A stretch of DNA of 64,000 bases from Marinifilaceae bacterium (GTDB lineage: Bacteria; Bacteroidota; Bacteroidia; Bacteroidales; Marinifilaceae), in contig JAOARN010000095.1 in assembly GCA_025210485.1 (NCBI GenBank), positions 55,335-119,334 of the forward strand, written 5' to 3'. A program made the translations under genes and the position numbers. Below are positions 28,403-37,071 of the stretch, piece after piece. The first letter of the stretch is position 1. Every line of letters starts with the position of its first letter. The notes below the pieces were generated by a model. That model saw nothing but the letters and a program-made list of their open reading frames with translations. It had not been told where the DNA came from and searched no databases.

Positions 28403-30817
28403 TTAGAAATCTACTCTTAATCCAATAGATGGAAGTATAGATCCATCATTATTTTCAATTTCTTGCATTAAATATTTAGAATTGTCAGATGGGTCAATAA
28501 TTGGGTTAGCTTTTGAATCTAATTTTGCAAAAAAGTAATCAATACCATCAATTTTAGAATTATATACATTTTGTATATCAAGGTACAAATTAACAAAAAA
28601 CTTATTAAGACTAATTTTTTTATCAATTCTCAAATCTAAGATATGATTAGTATTAAGCCTTCGAGAATTAAGCTTTTTATAATCCAATAGAGGTTCTTTA
28701 TTTGCATCCCAATATGCAATCATAGAGCTCAAATTCTTATCATAAGGAGTGTAAGGATTGCCAGAAGACATTCTGAATTTCAGTCCTACCTCCCAATTTT
28801 TTTTAAATTTTTTACCCAAGCTAAAATTAATTATATGTCGACTATCCCAAGCAGAAACAACATAATTCTGACTAGGCCCTTTAAACTCAGAGCGAAGAAA
28901 TGTATATGAAAATATTCCATAAATTTTATCTGCTAATCTTTGTTTTGCCAGAAATTCAATACCGTAACTTCTACCCTTCGAATTTGAATTTACTGGTTCA
29001 TTTCCTATTGTTCCAAAATCAGCACCTAGATTCGCCATCGAAATTGATTTTGATATTGAGAAAGGATAGTTTGAATAGTTCTTATAAAAGCATTCAAAAT
29101 TTAAAGAAAAGAAATTATTAAACAAATACTTAATACCAGTAACATAATGCATACAATTAATATATTTCAATTTATTCTTTTTATTTACGAGAACTCCATC
29201 AATATCTCTGTAGCCAAGAATTGTATATGCTGGTAACATATAATATTTTCCTAGATTAGCACTCAGTTGTAACTTTTCACTTGGAAGATATGAGATTGCA
29301 ACTCTGGGCGATAATTGCTTTAATGGGTTAGACATATAGCGACTATAATCAGATGCATTTAATCGTACAGATAGAGAATACTCAAAAGTGTTATTAATGA
29401 TATTTTGAGAATAATTTAAAAATGCGAAATATTTGAGAATATTAAGTTTAGATTGATAATCTTGAACAAGTGGTTGATTAGCCAACCATCTTTTATCATA
29501 ATTATAGACTTCAAACTTAGCAGTTTCAATTCCAAAACCATATTTAATTTTGATATTAGCAAAATGTGTATTCTGTTCTACTCTTAACTTGTTTTCAATC
29601 TCGTAAGAATTATAGTCCAATCTTAAATTTTCTATATCCTTAATATCATCCTCATATTTTTCAGCCTTGTTGTATAAATAATTTCTACTCAAAATAAAAT
29701 TTGTAAATCCCTTTTCATAGAAATGTGTCCATTTTAATCCAAAACAATAATTATCCTGAGAATTAATAGGAATAGAATTTATTAAAAAATTATTTTTATC
29801 TATTTCTTCCTGATCAGAGATATCATCATTCACTGATTTATTAAGACTAAAGCGATCAAAAGCTCCCAAACCAAGAATCATTAATTTATTTTTTTTATCG
29901 ATATTCAAGGAATATTTAAATTGATAATCAGTGTACACTGGCAAGAAAGGCAATTTTAGAAGTTTGAATAATGGTTTCAGATAAGATCTTCTCAAAGAGA
30001 ATATAAGATCAGATTTTTTTCCTAGTGGACCTTCAGTTGTAATCCCTATGTCAGAAGATCCTACAGTAAAAGAGGAATTAATTCTTCTTTTATTTGCTAA
30101 TTTCATTCGCATACTAACTACCGAACTTAAAGCATTCCCCATATTTACAGGAAATGCGCCAGTATAGAAATTAAGTTCGCGAAGAAAATTAACATTTATA
30201 AGCCCTACTGGTCCTCCAGAAGAGCCTTGAGTAGAAAAATGATTTATAACAGGTACTTCTATCCCGTCTATAAAAAATTTATTCTCGGAGGGACTCCCAC
30301 CCCTAACAAAAATATCGTTTCGAAAGTTAGATACTGTTCCAACCCCTGGTAAAACTTGAATGACTTTAGAAATATCATTATTACCTCCTGGGTTTCGAAC
30401 AATTTCTGTAGTTGTTATAGATTGCACACTGACAGGACTTTCGGCTATTCTCTGAATAGGTTGTGCTTTAATTTTCACCTCATCAAGCTTATAATCCATC
30501 TCTTCCAAGAGAAAATTTAACAATATTGGTTTCTGCTTTTCAAGTGTGATTTCATATTTTATTTGAGAGTTAAAACCAATACATTGAGCTTTAATGTTGA
30601 CAACAGTTTTTTTTATGTTATTTAGTTCAAAATATCCATTAACATCTGTCATACTACCTATATTTGTACCTAAAACAACCACACTAGCTCCTGGAATAGC
30701 TTGGTTTGAAAACTTATCGATTACATAACCTTCAATTTTAAAGACTTGAGAATGTAATAAACTAGAAACTAGTAAAAGAAATATAAACAGTATAATAGCA
30801 TTAAATTTACCGCACAT
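28403..30817 (-). CDS. TonB-dependent outer-membrane receptor with carboxypeptidase-regulatory domain
   Basis: An 804-residue outer-membrane transporter. A signal peptide (about 1-23, ending LLHSQ) is followed by a carboxypeptidase D regulatory-like domain (residues 25-110; YVIDKFSNQAIPGASVVV), then a plug domain (about 115-225; IFVRGGSPSENKFFIDGIEVP) and a 22-strand barrel ending in aromatic-rich strands. Length fits the TonB-dependent family but is shorter than SusC-type receptors, and no SusD gene lies next to it. It is 243 bases upstream of the giant surface-protein gene on the same strand, so the two may be co-transcribed. Substrate is unknown; siderophore, peptide or metal uptake are all possible. 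Confidence 0.88.
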   Translation of the reverse strand: MCGKFNAIILFIFLLLVSSLLHSQVFKIEGYVIDKFSNQAIPGASVVVLGTNIGSMTDVNGYFELNNIKKTVVNIKAQCIGFNSQIKYEITLEKQKPILLNFLLEEMDYKLDEVKIKAQPIQRIAESPVSVQSITTTEIVRNPGGNNDISKVIQVLPGVGTVSNFRNDIFVRGGSPSENKFFIDGIEVPVINHFSTQGSSGGPVGLINVNFLRELNFYTGAFPVNMGNALSSVVSMRMKLANKRRINSSFTVGSSDIGITTEGPLGKKSDLIFSLRRSYLKPLFKLLKLPFLPVYTDYQFKYSLNIDKKNKLMILGLGAFDRFSLNKSVNDDISDQEEIDKNNFLINSIPINSQDNYCFGLKWTHFYEKGFTNFILSRNYLYNKAEKYEDDIKDIENLRLDYNSYEIENKLRVEQNTHFANIKIKYGFGIETAKFEVYNYDKRWLANQPLVQDYQSKLNILKYFAFLNYSQNIINNTFEYSLSVRLNASDYSRYMSNPLKQLSPRVAISYLPSEKLQLSANLGKYYMLPAYTILGYRDIDGVLVNKKNKLKYINCMHYVTGIKYLFNNFFSLNFECFYKNYSNYPFSISKSISMANLGADFGTIGNEPVNSNSKGRSYGIEFLAKQRLADKIYGIFSYTFLRSEFKGPSQNYVVSAWDSRHIINFSLGKKFKKNWEVGLKFRMSSGNPYTPYDKNLSSMIAYWDANKEPLLDYKKLNSRRLNTNHILDLRIDKKISLNKFFVNLYLDIQNVYNSKIDGIDYFFAKLDSKANPIIDPSDNSKYLMQEIENNDGSILPSIGLRVDF

Positions 30818-30956
30818 AATTTTTTTATATCAGATTTTTGTTAAAAAATAAGTAAGGATATAATAAAAAAACACATATACTCTTTTTGCTATAAATAAAA
30901 ATTGCAAGGATTTGTATATAATCCTCACAACTATTTATTTATCCAAACGATTTATC

Positions 30957-32054
30957 TCAAACATCTAATTTTTCGATACTCGGATAATCAACATATCCTT
31001 CTTCTCCTCCGGCATAGAATTTATCCATCCTTAGTTCATTTAAACCTTCATTATGCTTAAGGCGATACACTAAATCAGGATTCGATATATAATCACGCCC
31101 AAAAGATATAAATTCACATCGGTTGGTTCTAATAGCATCCATTGCAGACTCCTTATTATACTCCCCATTTAAGATTCTATTCCCCCTATATAAAGGGCCA
31201 TAAAATTCTCCTACATTCTTAACTAGTTGCGGCTGTTTGTTGGAATATGTCATTGCTTCAATCAGATGAAGATATGCTAAATTTTTCCTATTTAATTCCT
31301 CTATTAAACTAGAGAAAAGAATCTTAGGGTTAGAATCACCCATATCATTAAATACACCACTTGGAGAAAGTCTAACACCTATTTTATGGATAGGAATTTC
31401 AAGACTTATTTCTTCTATTATTTCATTTAACAAGCGACATCTATTTTCGACAGAACCTCCATACTCATCGGTTCTTTTATTTGTTTTATCAACGAGAAAT
31501 TGATCGATTAAATAACCATTTGCTGCATGAATTTCGACACCATCAAAATTTACCATTTTAGCATTCAGTGCCGCATTTTTAAATTCTAAAATTATTTCAT
31601 GTATTTCCTCTATGTTAAGTTTCCTAGGAGTAATAAACTCTTTCATTCCATCAGAAGTTAGGACTTTACCCTCAGGCCTAACAGGAGAAGGAGCAACAGG
31701 TGTGTTACCTTTAATAATACTCGGATGAGAAATTCGTCCAGCATGAAATAACTGAATAAAAATTTTCCCCCCATTAGCATGAACTGCATCAGTAATTCTG
31801 CTCCACTGTTCTATTTGGGCGGTGGAGTATATGCCTGGAGTATTTAAATACCCGACTCCCATCGGTGAAACATTCACAGCTTCTGTAATAATAAGACCTG
31901 ATGTGGATCTTTGAGAATAATATTCTACCATCATATCAGTGGGTAAACCATCTTCAGTTGCACGACTACGAGTCATTGGTGCCATAACAACTCTATTTTT
32001 TAACAAAGTGTCACCAAGTAGAGCTTCTTCAAAAAGGGATTTTTTTAAGACCAT
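30957..32054 (-). CDS. Old Yellow Enzyme family alkene reductase
   Basis: A 365-residue FMN- and NAD(P)H-dependent ene-reductase (NemA/OYE family) reducing activated C=C bonds, nitro-esters or quinone-like electrophiles in the cytoplasm. MAPMTRSRA near residue 25 is the usual FMN contact with Thr28; the substrate-binding His/Asn pair is in EIHAANGYLIDQF near residue 175; FGRDYISNPDLV near 330 binds the FMN phosphate. Length is normal. It is a single gene on the minus strand, with a leader of more than 200 bases in which a candidate small RNA or attenuator lies. Natural substrate is not predictable; electrophile detoxification is the likeliest use. Confidence 0.92.
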   Translation of the reverse strand: MVLKKSLFEEALLGDTLLKNRVVMAPMTRSRATEDGLPTDMMVEYYSQRSTSGLIITEAVNVSPMGVGYLNTPGIYSTAQIEQWSRITDAVHANGGKIFIQLFHAGRISHPSIIKGNTPVAPSPVRPEGKVLTSDGMKEFITPRKLNIEEIHEIILEFKNAALNAKMVNFDGVEIHAANGYLIDQFLVDKTNKRTDEYGGSVENRCRLLNEIIEEISLEIPIHKIGVRLSPSGVFNDMGDSNPKILFSSLIEELNRKNLAYLHLIEAMTYSNKQPQLVKNVGEFYGPLYRGNRILNGEYNKESAMDAIRTNRCEFISFGRDYISNPDLVYRLKHNEGLNELRMDKFYAGGEEGYVDYPSIEKLDV

Positions 32055-32261
32055 TTTACTTTATTATGATTGTTATATTAAGTATACTATCAGTCTAAAA
32101 AAGGTGGAAAATATAAAATTATAATATTATACAATGATTAGAAATTCATCTGGGGTTAAAAATTTCTATGTATGTAAGCAATTTACAATAAATTAATTGA
32201 AGAATAAAATAATTTTAGACAGTGCTTGATTTTATAGAAATAATAGGTATGAGTAGAATCC

Positions 32262-32345
32262 AAAAAAACTGCCTCTGAGAAGAGGCAGCAACACACATCT
32301 ATTCTAAATAAACTTGGGATACTAAGCCCAGGTCTTACAAAAGTA
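32262..32345 (-). ncRNA. Candidate small RNA or transcribed leader with intrinsic terminator
   Basis: On the minus strand, TACTTTTG at 32345-32338 fits the Bacteroidota -7 box; about 50 bases later an 8-bp GC-rich stem (32288-32281 with 32276-32269, loop TCTC) is followed by T7, a textbook terminator. The 70-odd bases between also hold a smaller TGGG/CCCA stem. No protein of reasonable composition is encoded (the 65-codon ORF across it is Cys-rich and lacks homology features). It could be an independent sRNA or an attenuated leader of the OYE gene 208 bases downstream. No -33 box is visible. Apart from this the 32055-32750 stretch shows nothing. Confidence 0.35.
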
Positions 32346-32751
32346 ATAGCAATTAAAAATATTTTTTTCAGTATCCTCAAAATAGTCTATTAACTTATTT
32401 ATTAAACTATTTTTACTGCGAATAAAATGATTAGGTATTATCTTATACTAAATCGAAATTTCCATCTCAATACTAACAAATGACGCTACAAAGGAAGGAT
32501 ATTATTTTGATTTTCTAAAGTCCAAAAACCCTAAATGCATGGAATAATCTATGAACAGTAGCATTTATTGCATGAACAGCGGCTTTGAAATAATAAAACA
32601 AATTTATAATCTAACAGATTTATTTCACTTTCTTACAAAATAGAATTAGAAATAAGAATTATAATAATTATCTAAATTTAGAATAAGAAAATGTAATTAC
32701 CTATAAATAATAGATTAAGGAATCTGCATAGTAAAAAATAGACATACGAAA

Positions 32752-32780
32752 AAAGGTTCCAAAATAATTTTGGAACCTTT
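32752..32780 (-). terminator. Intrinsic terminator of the TPR gene
   Basis: A perfect 13-bp inverted repeat (32752-32764 with 32768-32780), 24 bases past the TPR gene stop, followed on the minus strand by a T run. Confidence 0.85.
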
Positions 32781-32803
32781 ACTATCTTATCTAAATCTTA
32801 TAT

Positions 32804-33556
32804 TTACTTTTTGATATTTTTAATCGCAGTATTAATATTAGATTCTAATGACTTAGCTGCTGCATTTTCAGGATTTATTTCTTTAGCTTTAACTACTTGA
32901 TCTAGAGCTTTTTTAAACAAATCTTCGGCTTTTGTAGCTTCAGCTTTATATTTTTCTACTTGAGTATTAGCATGAGGAGTCGCTGCTTGAAGAATAGAAG
33001 CACCTCTATTAAAATAAATAGTTGCTAAGTTTACGTATGCGTTTGCTTGATTTTTAAACTTATATGCAACCGCTAACAAGAAATTACTTTCAGCCTCAGA
33101 TTCTTTTTTATCTTTTAAAGCTTTCACACCCTGCTTGAAATAATGTTTTCCAAGCATAGCAACAAGTTTTCTGTTTTTATTATTTGCTTTACATGCCTCG
33201 ATACCAGTATTTAAAACTGCAATCATTTCATCAAATTTTTTCATTTTTTGAAAAGAATATGCTTTAAAACGATATGATTTAGCTAATTTATAATTTGCAT
33301 TTATTGTCTTGTCAAAATACTTAAGTGCTTTTCCATATTTCTTCGATTTCAATGCAGCATATCCTGCATTATAAACACTAGCATTATCTTCAAAAGTATC
33401 ATCTGCAGCAAAAAATTTCTCGAAATTTACCAGAGCACCGGCATAATCTTTTGATCTTAATGATTCATTAGCTGCGTTTTTCAACTCTGCTGCTGATTGC
33501 GCGAAAGTTGAAATTGAAAATAAACATACTGCAAATACAAATAAAAATTTTTTCAT
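32804..33556 (-). CDS. Secreted tetratricopeptide-repeat protein
   Basis: A 250-residue protein with a clear signal peptide (about 1-19, MKKFLFVFAVCLFSISTFAQ) and then four to five TPR-like helical repeats, visible as A-L-x-x-F-x-K, A-L-K-Y-F-D-K and Y-x-N-L-A-T-I-Y-F-N-R-G. It is rich in Lys and Ala with no catalytic motif, and is probably periplasmic, possibly scaffold-like. Such proteins are widespread in Bacteroidota without a fixed function. It lies upstream of the OYE region and downstream of ssrA, with its own terminator; no operon partner. Confidence 0.8.
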   Translation of the reverse strand: MKKFLFVFAVCLFSISTFAQSAAELKNAANESLRSKDYAGALVNFEKFFAADDTFEDNASVYNAGYAALKSKKYGKALKYFDKTINANYKLAKSYRFKAYSFQKMKKFDEMIAVLNTGIEACKANNKNRKLVAMLGKHYFKQGVKALKDKKESEAESNFLLAVAYKFKNQANAYVNLATIYFNRGASILQAATPHANTQVEKYKAEATKAEDLFKKALDQVVKAKEINPENAAAKSLESNINTAIKNIKK

Positions 33557-33888
33557 TCTTTAAAAATTTAATTATCTAATGGTTTTCTTATTTCAATTGA
33601 AATTTAAACTAAAACAACTTTAGTTTTCTTGAGAGGATAATTATGTTTTTCAATAATTATGCCTAAAAATATACAAATAAGTTAAACATACCTTAAATTT
33701 TCATTGTTTTTTAACTTATCTATAGTCATTCTAATTAGATTATATTTTTATTTATGTTTATCCGACTTAGTCTTTTCAATAAACATAAAAGGAACTCATT
33801 CCTAATAAACATTGATTTAAAAAACATTAATAATTTAGGTGCAAATTCTAGTTGTAAAACTATAAACCATCGAATATTGAATCAAAAA
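33557..33888. other. Intergenic, no gene seen
   Basis: About 330 bases between the TPR gene start and the ssrA terminator. AT-rich, no ORF or RNA motif recognised. It should include the TPR promoter on the minus strand. Confidence 0.5.
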
Positions 33889-33924
33889 AAAAGATGTTCA
33901 GAATAAATATTCTAAACATCTTTT
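33889..33924 (-). terminator. Intrinsic terminator of ssrA
   Basis: A 17-base inverted repeat with one mismatch (33889-33905 with 33908-33924) immediately after the tmRNA 3' end, followed on the minus strand by a T run. Confidence 0.85.
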
Positions 33925-33926
33925 AG

Positions 33927-34326
33927 TGGAGCTGCAGGGGATCGAACCCTGGTCCAAACATACGACCAATATGCTTTCTACATGTGTAGTCTTTTATTAA
34001 TTTTCGAGATGAGTCAGGGTAAAGACACCCGAAACTTATCCTTATTCTCTAAATTTCGCTAATAGTTCGAGACATACTATCAACTAAACTTATATTTTTT
34101 GCACCCTATATACTTACCGGAATAAGTTAAAACCATAAGCAGGATGTCTTGTTTCAACACCTAGTGAAGAAATTAAGCATTAATCTACTATTATTCGATT
34201 ATGCAGCAAGAGCACAATATTCATTGCCAATTAAAAAAGTTTGATACCCGATATTAACGAGCCAGATAACAATGCTCGACATGCTTACGTACCAATTCGA
34301 TATGCTGTCAAAGCCATGTCAGCCCC
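33927..34326 (-). ncRNA. ssrA: Transfer-messenger RNA (tmRNA)
   Basis: A 400-base tmRNA, which rescues stalled ribosomes by acting as tRNA-Ala and then as a short message. The 5' end GGGGCTGACATGG (from 34326) pairs with the 3' CAGCTCC (just before discriminator A at 33927), one pair being G-U. The T arm has GGTTCGATCCC. The CCA end is not encoded. The tag frame reads GNEYCALAA then TAA, matching the Bacteroidota pattern of a 9-residue tag starting with Gly and ending ALAA. The central part shows GC-rich pseudoknot stems. The start at 34326 follows a TAGCTTTG box. Small ORFs across this region are not genes. Confidence 0.95.
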
Positions 34327-34337
34327 GAATTCAGGGA

Positions 34338-34345
34338 CAAAGCTA
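34338..34345 (-). promoter_or_regulatory. -7 box of ssrA
   Basis: TAGCTTTG on the minus strand matches TAnnTTTG and ends 11 bases before the mature tmRNA 5' end, consistent with a short leader trimmed by RNase P. A TTTATG further up may serve as a weak -33 element. Confidence 0.5.
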
Positions 34346-34400
34346 AGAATTTTATTTTATTATCATAAATATTTTATGACTTTTTTACAAAATATAGCTA

Positions 34401-34853
34401 TTATTTTGAAGTTTTATTACTGACAATAGTATTTATATAATCATGAATTTCATTTCGCTTAGCACTTGACCATTCGCTAGCAATAACAAATTTAAGTCTA
34501 TTATCATTATATATCTCCACGATTGAAATACTGGCACCAATGCCCACCCTTTTTTGTTTATATCTGGCTTCTAAGCATAAAATATCAAATTTTTTTACGG
34601 ATGGGAACAATCCAAACTTGAAATATTTATATTCAATTATTCTTCTCTTATGGTCGATAGATAGTTCAAAAACTACCTGACTTTTAGTGATAAATAGTGT
34701 GATAAAATAAGAAAGTATAACTGCTCCAAATAGCACTATATTGCCTTTAAATAAAAATAAGCCTACCGTACTTATAAGGAATATAGGAAACAAATTTCTC
34801 ATCACAACCCTCGATTTTGAGAAATAATTATTATCAATTTTATATGTTTTCAT
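34401..34853 (-). CDS. Membrane protein of unknown function, PH-like
   Basis: A 150-residue protein from the ATG at 34853 (MKTYKIDNN); a longer frame reaches 34889 but that start lies inside the terminator of the upstream operon, so I prefer the inner ATG. Residues about 18-58 hold two membrane segments and residues 65-145 an alternating beta pattern (VFELSIDHKRRIIEYKY) that resembles the bacterial PH-like fold found behind a membrane anchor. I cannot name a family with confidence. It lies between the dnaN/exonuclease run and ssrA. Function unknown. Confidence 0.6.
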   Translation of the reverse strand: MKTYKIDNNYFSKSRVVMRNLFPIFLISTVGLFLFKGNIVLFGAVILSYFITLFITKSQVVFELSIDHKRRIIEYKYFKFGLFPSVKKFDILCLEARYKQKRVGIGASISIVEIYNDNRLKFVIASEWSSAKRNEIHDYINTIVSNKTSK

Positions 34854-34873
34854 ATACAATTTGGTCTTTCGAT

Positions 34874-34913
34874 AAAAAAATATTGCCAAAAACTAAAAAA
34901 GATTTTGGCAATA
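34874..34913 (-). terminator. Terminator of the dnaN/exonuclease run
   Basis: A perfect 11-bp stem (34881-34891 with 34903-34913) just after the exonuclease stop, followed on the minus strand by T7 (34880-34874). It ends the long minus-strand housekeeping run. Confidence 0.85.
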
Positions 34914-34926
34914 GCTATTTAATATT

Positions 34927-35694
34927 TTATTTATTAAAACCTCTTAATTTAATTTCTGTAAGAATCTTTTTTGTATAAAGAGGGAAGTCACTATTCATAA
35001 TCCAAGAAAAGTATCCAGGCTGATTTTTTAAGACTTCCTCAACCTTTGCACCTTTATGTTTGCCAAAATTGAATATTTCTTCTCCATTTTTATCAAAAGC
35101 AATAAACCCAGCAAAATCAGCATTCTTATTTTGTGATGAAAATTCTGATAGATATTCAATATTATTCTCAAGGCTTGAATATTTATCCAACTGAGCTTTT
35201 AGCACTTCATAGGTTGCAATAGTATCTGCCTCTGCACCATGAGCTCCTTCAAGTTCTTTATCACAATAGAATCTATAAGCAGCAGTCAAAGTCCTTTGTT
35301 CCATTTTATGAAAGATAGTTTGAACATCAACAAACTTTCTTTTTTTCATATCGAAATCGATATCTGCACGAAGAAATTCTTCTGCTAATAATGGAAAGTC
35401 GAATCTATTAGAATTATAACCTGCTAAATCACAACCTTCTAGGATTTTTACGATTTGTTTTGCTAATTCCTTAAAAGTAGGTTTATCCTTAACATCCTCA
35501 TCTGTAATACCATGAATTGCCATAGCTTGGGCTGGTATTTTCATCTCTGGATTAACTCTAAAAGTGGACACTTCCTCACTCCCATCAATATTCACCTTAA
35601 CAATAGCTATTTCAACAATTCTATCTTTAGCAACATTAATACCTGTTGTTTCAAGATCTAAAAAAGCTATTGGATTTTTTAAATTTAACTGCAT
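34927..35694 (-). CDS. DEDDh 3'-5' exonuclease (DNA polymerase III epsilon-like)
   Basis: A 255-residue cytoplasmic nuclease removing nucleotides from DNA or RNA 3' ends with two metal ions. ExoI is FLDLETTG (Asp13, Glu15), ExoII is YNSNRFDFPLL, and ExoIII is HGAEADTIAT with the His and Asp that make it DEDDh. After about residue 190 a short C-terminal domain (FNFGKHKGAKVEEV, GYFSWIMNSDFP) is like the tail found in exodeoxyribonuclease X-type proteins. It lies 69 bases downstream of dnaN, the sliding clamp, which suggests a replication or repair role. Whether it is the true epsilon proofreading subunit is not certain. Confidence 0.88.
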   Translation of the reverse strand: MQLNLKNPIAFLDLETTGINVAKDRIVEIAIVKVNIDGSEEVSTFRVNPEMKIPAQAMAIHGITDEDVKDKPTFKELAKQIVKILEGCDLAGYNSNRFDFPLLAEEFLRADIDFDMKKRKFVDVQTIFHKMEQRTLTAAYRFYCDKELEGAHGAEADTIATYEVLKAQLDKYSSLENNIEYLSEFSSQNKNADFAGFIAFDKNGEEIFNFGKHKGAKVEEVLKNQPGYFSWIMNSDFPLYTKKILTEIKLRGFNK

Positions 35695-35763
35695 TATTTA
35701 TTCTAATATTATATGAAATGCCTTGGCATTATATTCAATTAATTTTCAATTATTGTATGGATA

Positions 35764-36894
35764 CTAAAAATTCACCATCATTGGAACTAATAACATCACA
35801 AGATCAGTATCATCCTCATCCTCTTTAACAGGAAGGAATAATGCTGGTCGAGATTTATCTGAGAGTTTTATCATAACTTGCTCACCCGGAATATTCGAAA
35901 GGATTTCTAATAAGAAGCTAGCTTTAAAACCAATAGATATTTCGTCACCGTCATAATCACATGTTAAAGTTTCTTCAGCAGAACTAGCAAAATCAATATC
36001 TTGAGCAGAAACTACAATTCTTCTTTCATCCAATTCCACTTTTATCAGATTAGAGCCAGGATTTGAAAAAACCGACACTCTTTTTAATGAATTTAAAAGC
36101 ACAGACTTTTCAAGAACGACAACATTTTTATTGACTGCATCAGTAGGAATTACAGATGCATAATTTGGGAATTTTCCAGAAGGTAAAACACCATATAGTT
36201 TATAATTTCCAAACTCGATAAAGATATGAGAATCATCGTAACTTATAATACAATCTTCTTCACATTTCGGTAGAATTCCTCGAATAATAGAAGCAGGTTT
36301 TTTGAGTAGAACCACTGATTTTAACCCATCCGATCCTTCATTAGTTAATCTATATCTAACCAATTTTTGAGCATCTGAAGCGGCAAATTCAATTCCATCT
36401 GAATTACTACTAATCATTACACCATTCATAATTGGTCGATATTCATCTTCTCCGACTGCAAACAGCGCTCTTTCAATACCATCTGACAAAATAGATGGTG
36501 ATACAACTATCGTATTACCATTTCTAATAGTAGGAGATTCAGGATATTCACCGGCATTAAATCCTTTTAATTGAAAATTTCCATTTTCGGATTTAATCTG
36601 AACCGAATTGTCATCCATATTAATATTAAAAACTAATGGTTGTTCTGGGAATTCACGCAGTGTATCGATTAAAATTTTTGCAGGAAGAGCTATAGAACCC
36701 TCTCCTTCCGAAATGGTTAATTCAATGCTTGTTTCTAGTGTAGTTTCCTTATCAGAAGCTGTGGCAATAAGCGTTTGGCCTTGCAATTCAAATAAAAAAT
36801 TATCAAGAATTGCCATAGTATTTTTGTTATTAATAACTCTACTTAGAGCCTGAAGACTTGATAATAAAGCAGTACTGGATACAACGAATCTCAT
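35764..36894 (-). CDS. dnaN: DNA polymerase III beta subunit, sliding clamp
   Basis: A 376-residue ring-forming processivity factor that tethers DNA polymerases. The three topologically equal clamp domains are visible: N-terminal MRFVVSSTALLSSLQALSRV, middle starting near residue 130 with the SGIERALFAVGEDEYRPIMNG region, and C-terminal ending in PMMVN, part of the hydrophobic partner pocket (VMLLVPMMVNF end). Length matches the family. It stands downstream of gldG and upstream of the exonuclease on the same strand rather than beside dnaA, which is common in Bacteroidota. A 177-base gap to gldG leaves room for its own promoter. Confidence 0.97.
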   Translation of the reverse strand: MRFVVSSTALLSSLQALSRVINNKNTMAILDNFLFELQGQTLIATASDKETTLETSIELTISEGEGSIALPAKILIDTLREFPEQPLVFNINMDDNSVQIKSENGNFQLKGFNAGEYPESPTIRNGNTIVVSPSILSDGIERALFAVGEDEYRPIMNGVMISSNSDGIEFAASDAQKLVRYRLTNEGSDGLKSVVLLKKPASIIRGILPKCEEDCIISYDDSHIFIEFGNYKLYGVLPSGKFPNYASVIPTDAVNKNVVVLEKSVLLNSLKRVSVFSNPGSNLIKVELDERRIVVSAQDIDFASSAEETLTCDYDGDEISIGFKASFLLEILSNIPGEQVMIKLSDKSRPALFLPVKEDEDDTDLVMLLVPMMVNF

Positions 36895-37071
36895 TTTATA
36901 TTTTATATTTAATTTTCTTTACAAAAGAAGTTAAAAAATCATGGGGTCTATAATCTATACCTTTAAAATTATATTTAATACAACCAAAAAGGATTTATCA
37001 TAAAAACACTAAAGAATAAAATTTCTTAAAATTTATTACAAAAGTACTATAAGCTAAGAATTTCACAATAA

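Noticed and set aside
32183..32380. 65-codon minus-strand ORF
   Set aside because: Cys-rich, overlaps the candidate RNA, promoter box and terminator; no domain features.
34241..34423. 60-codon plus-strand ORF
   Set aside because: Lies across the tmRNA 5' half on the other strand.
34854..34889. Longer start of the 150-residue membrane protein
   Set aside because: The upstream ATG lies in the terminator stem of the dnaN/exonuclease run.
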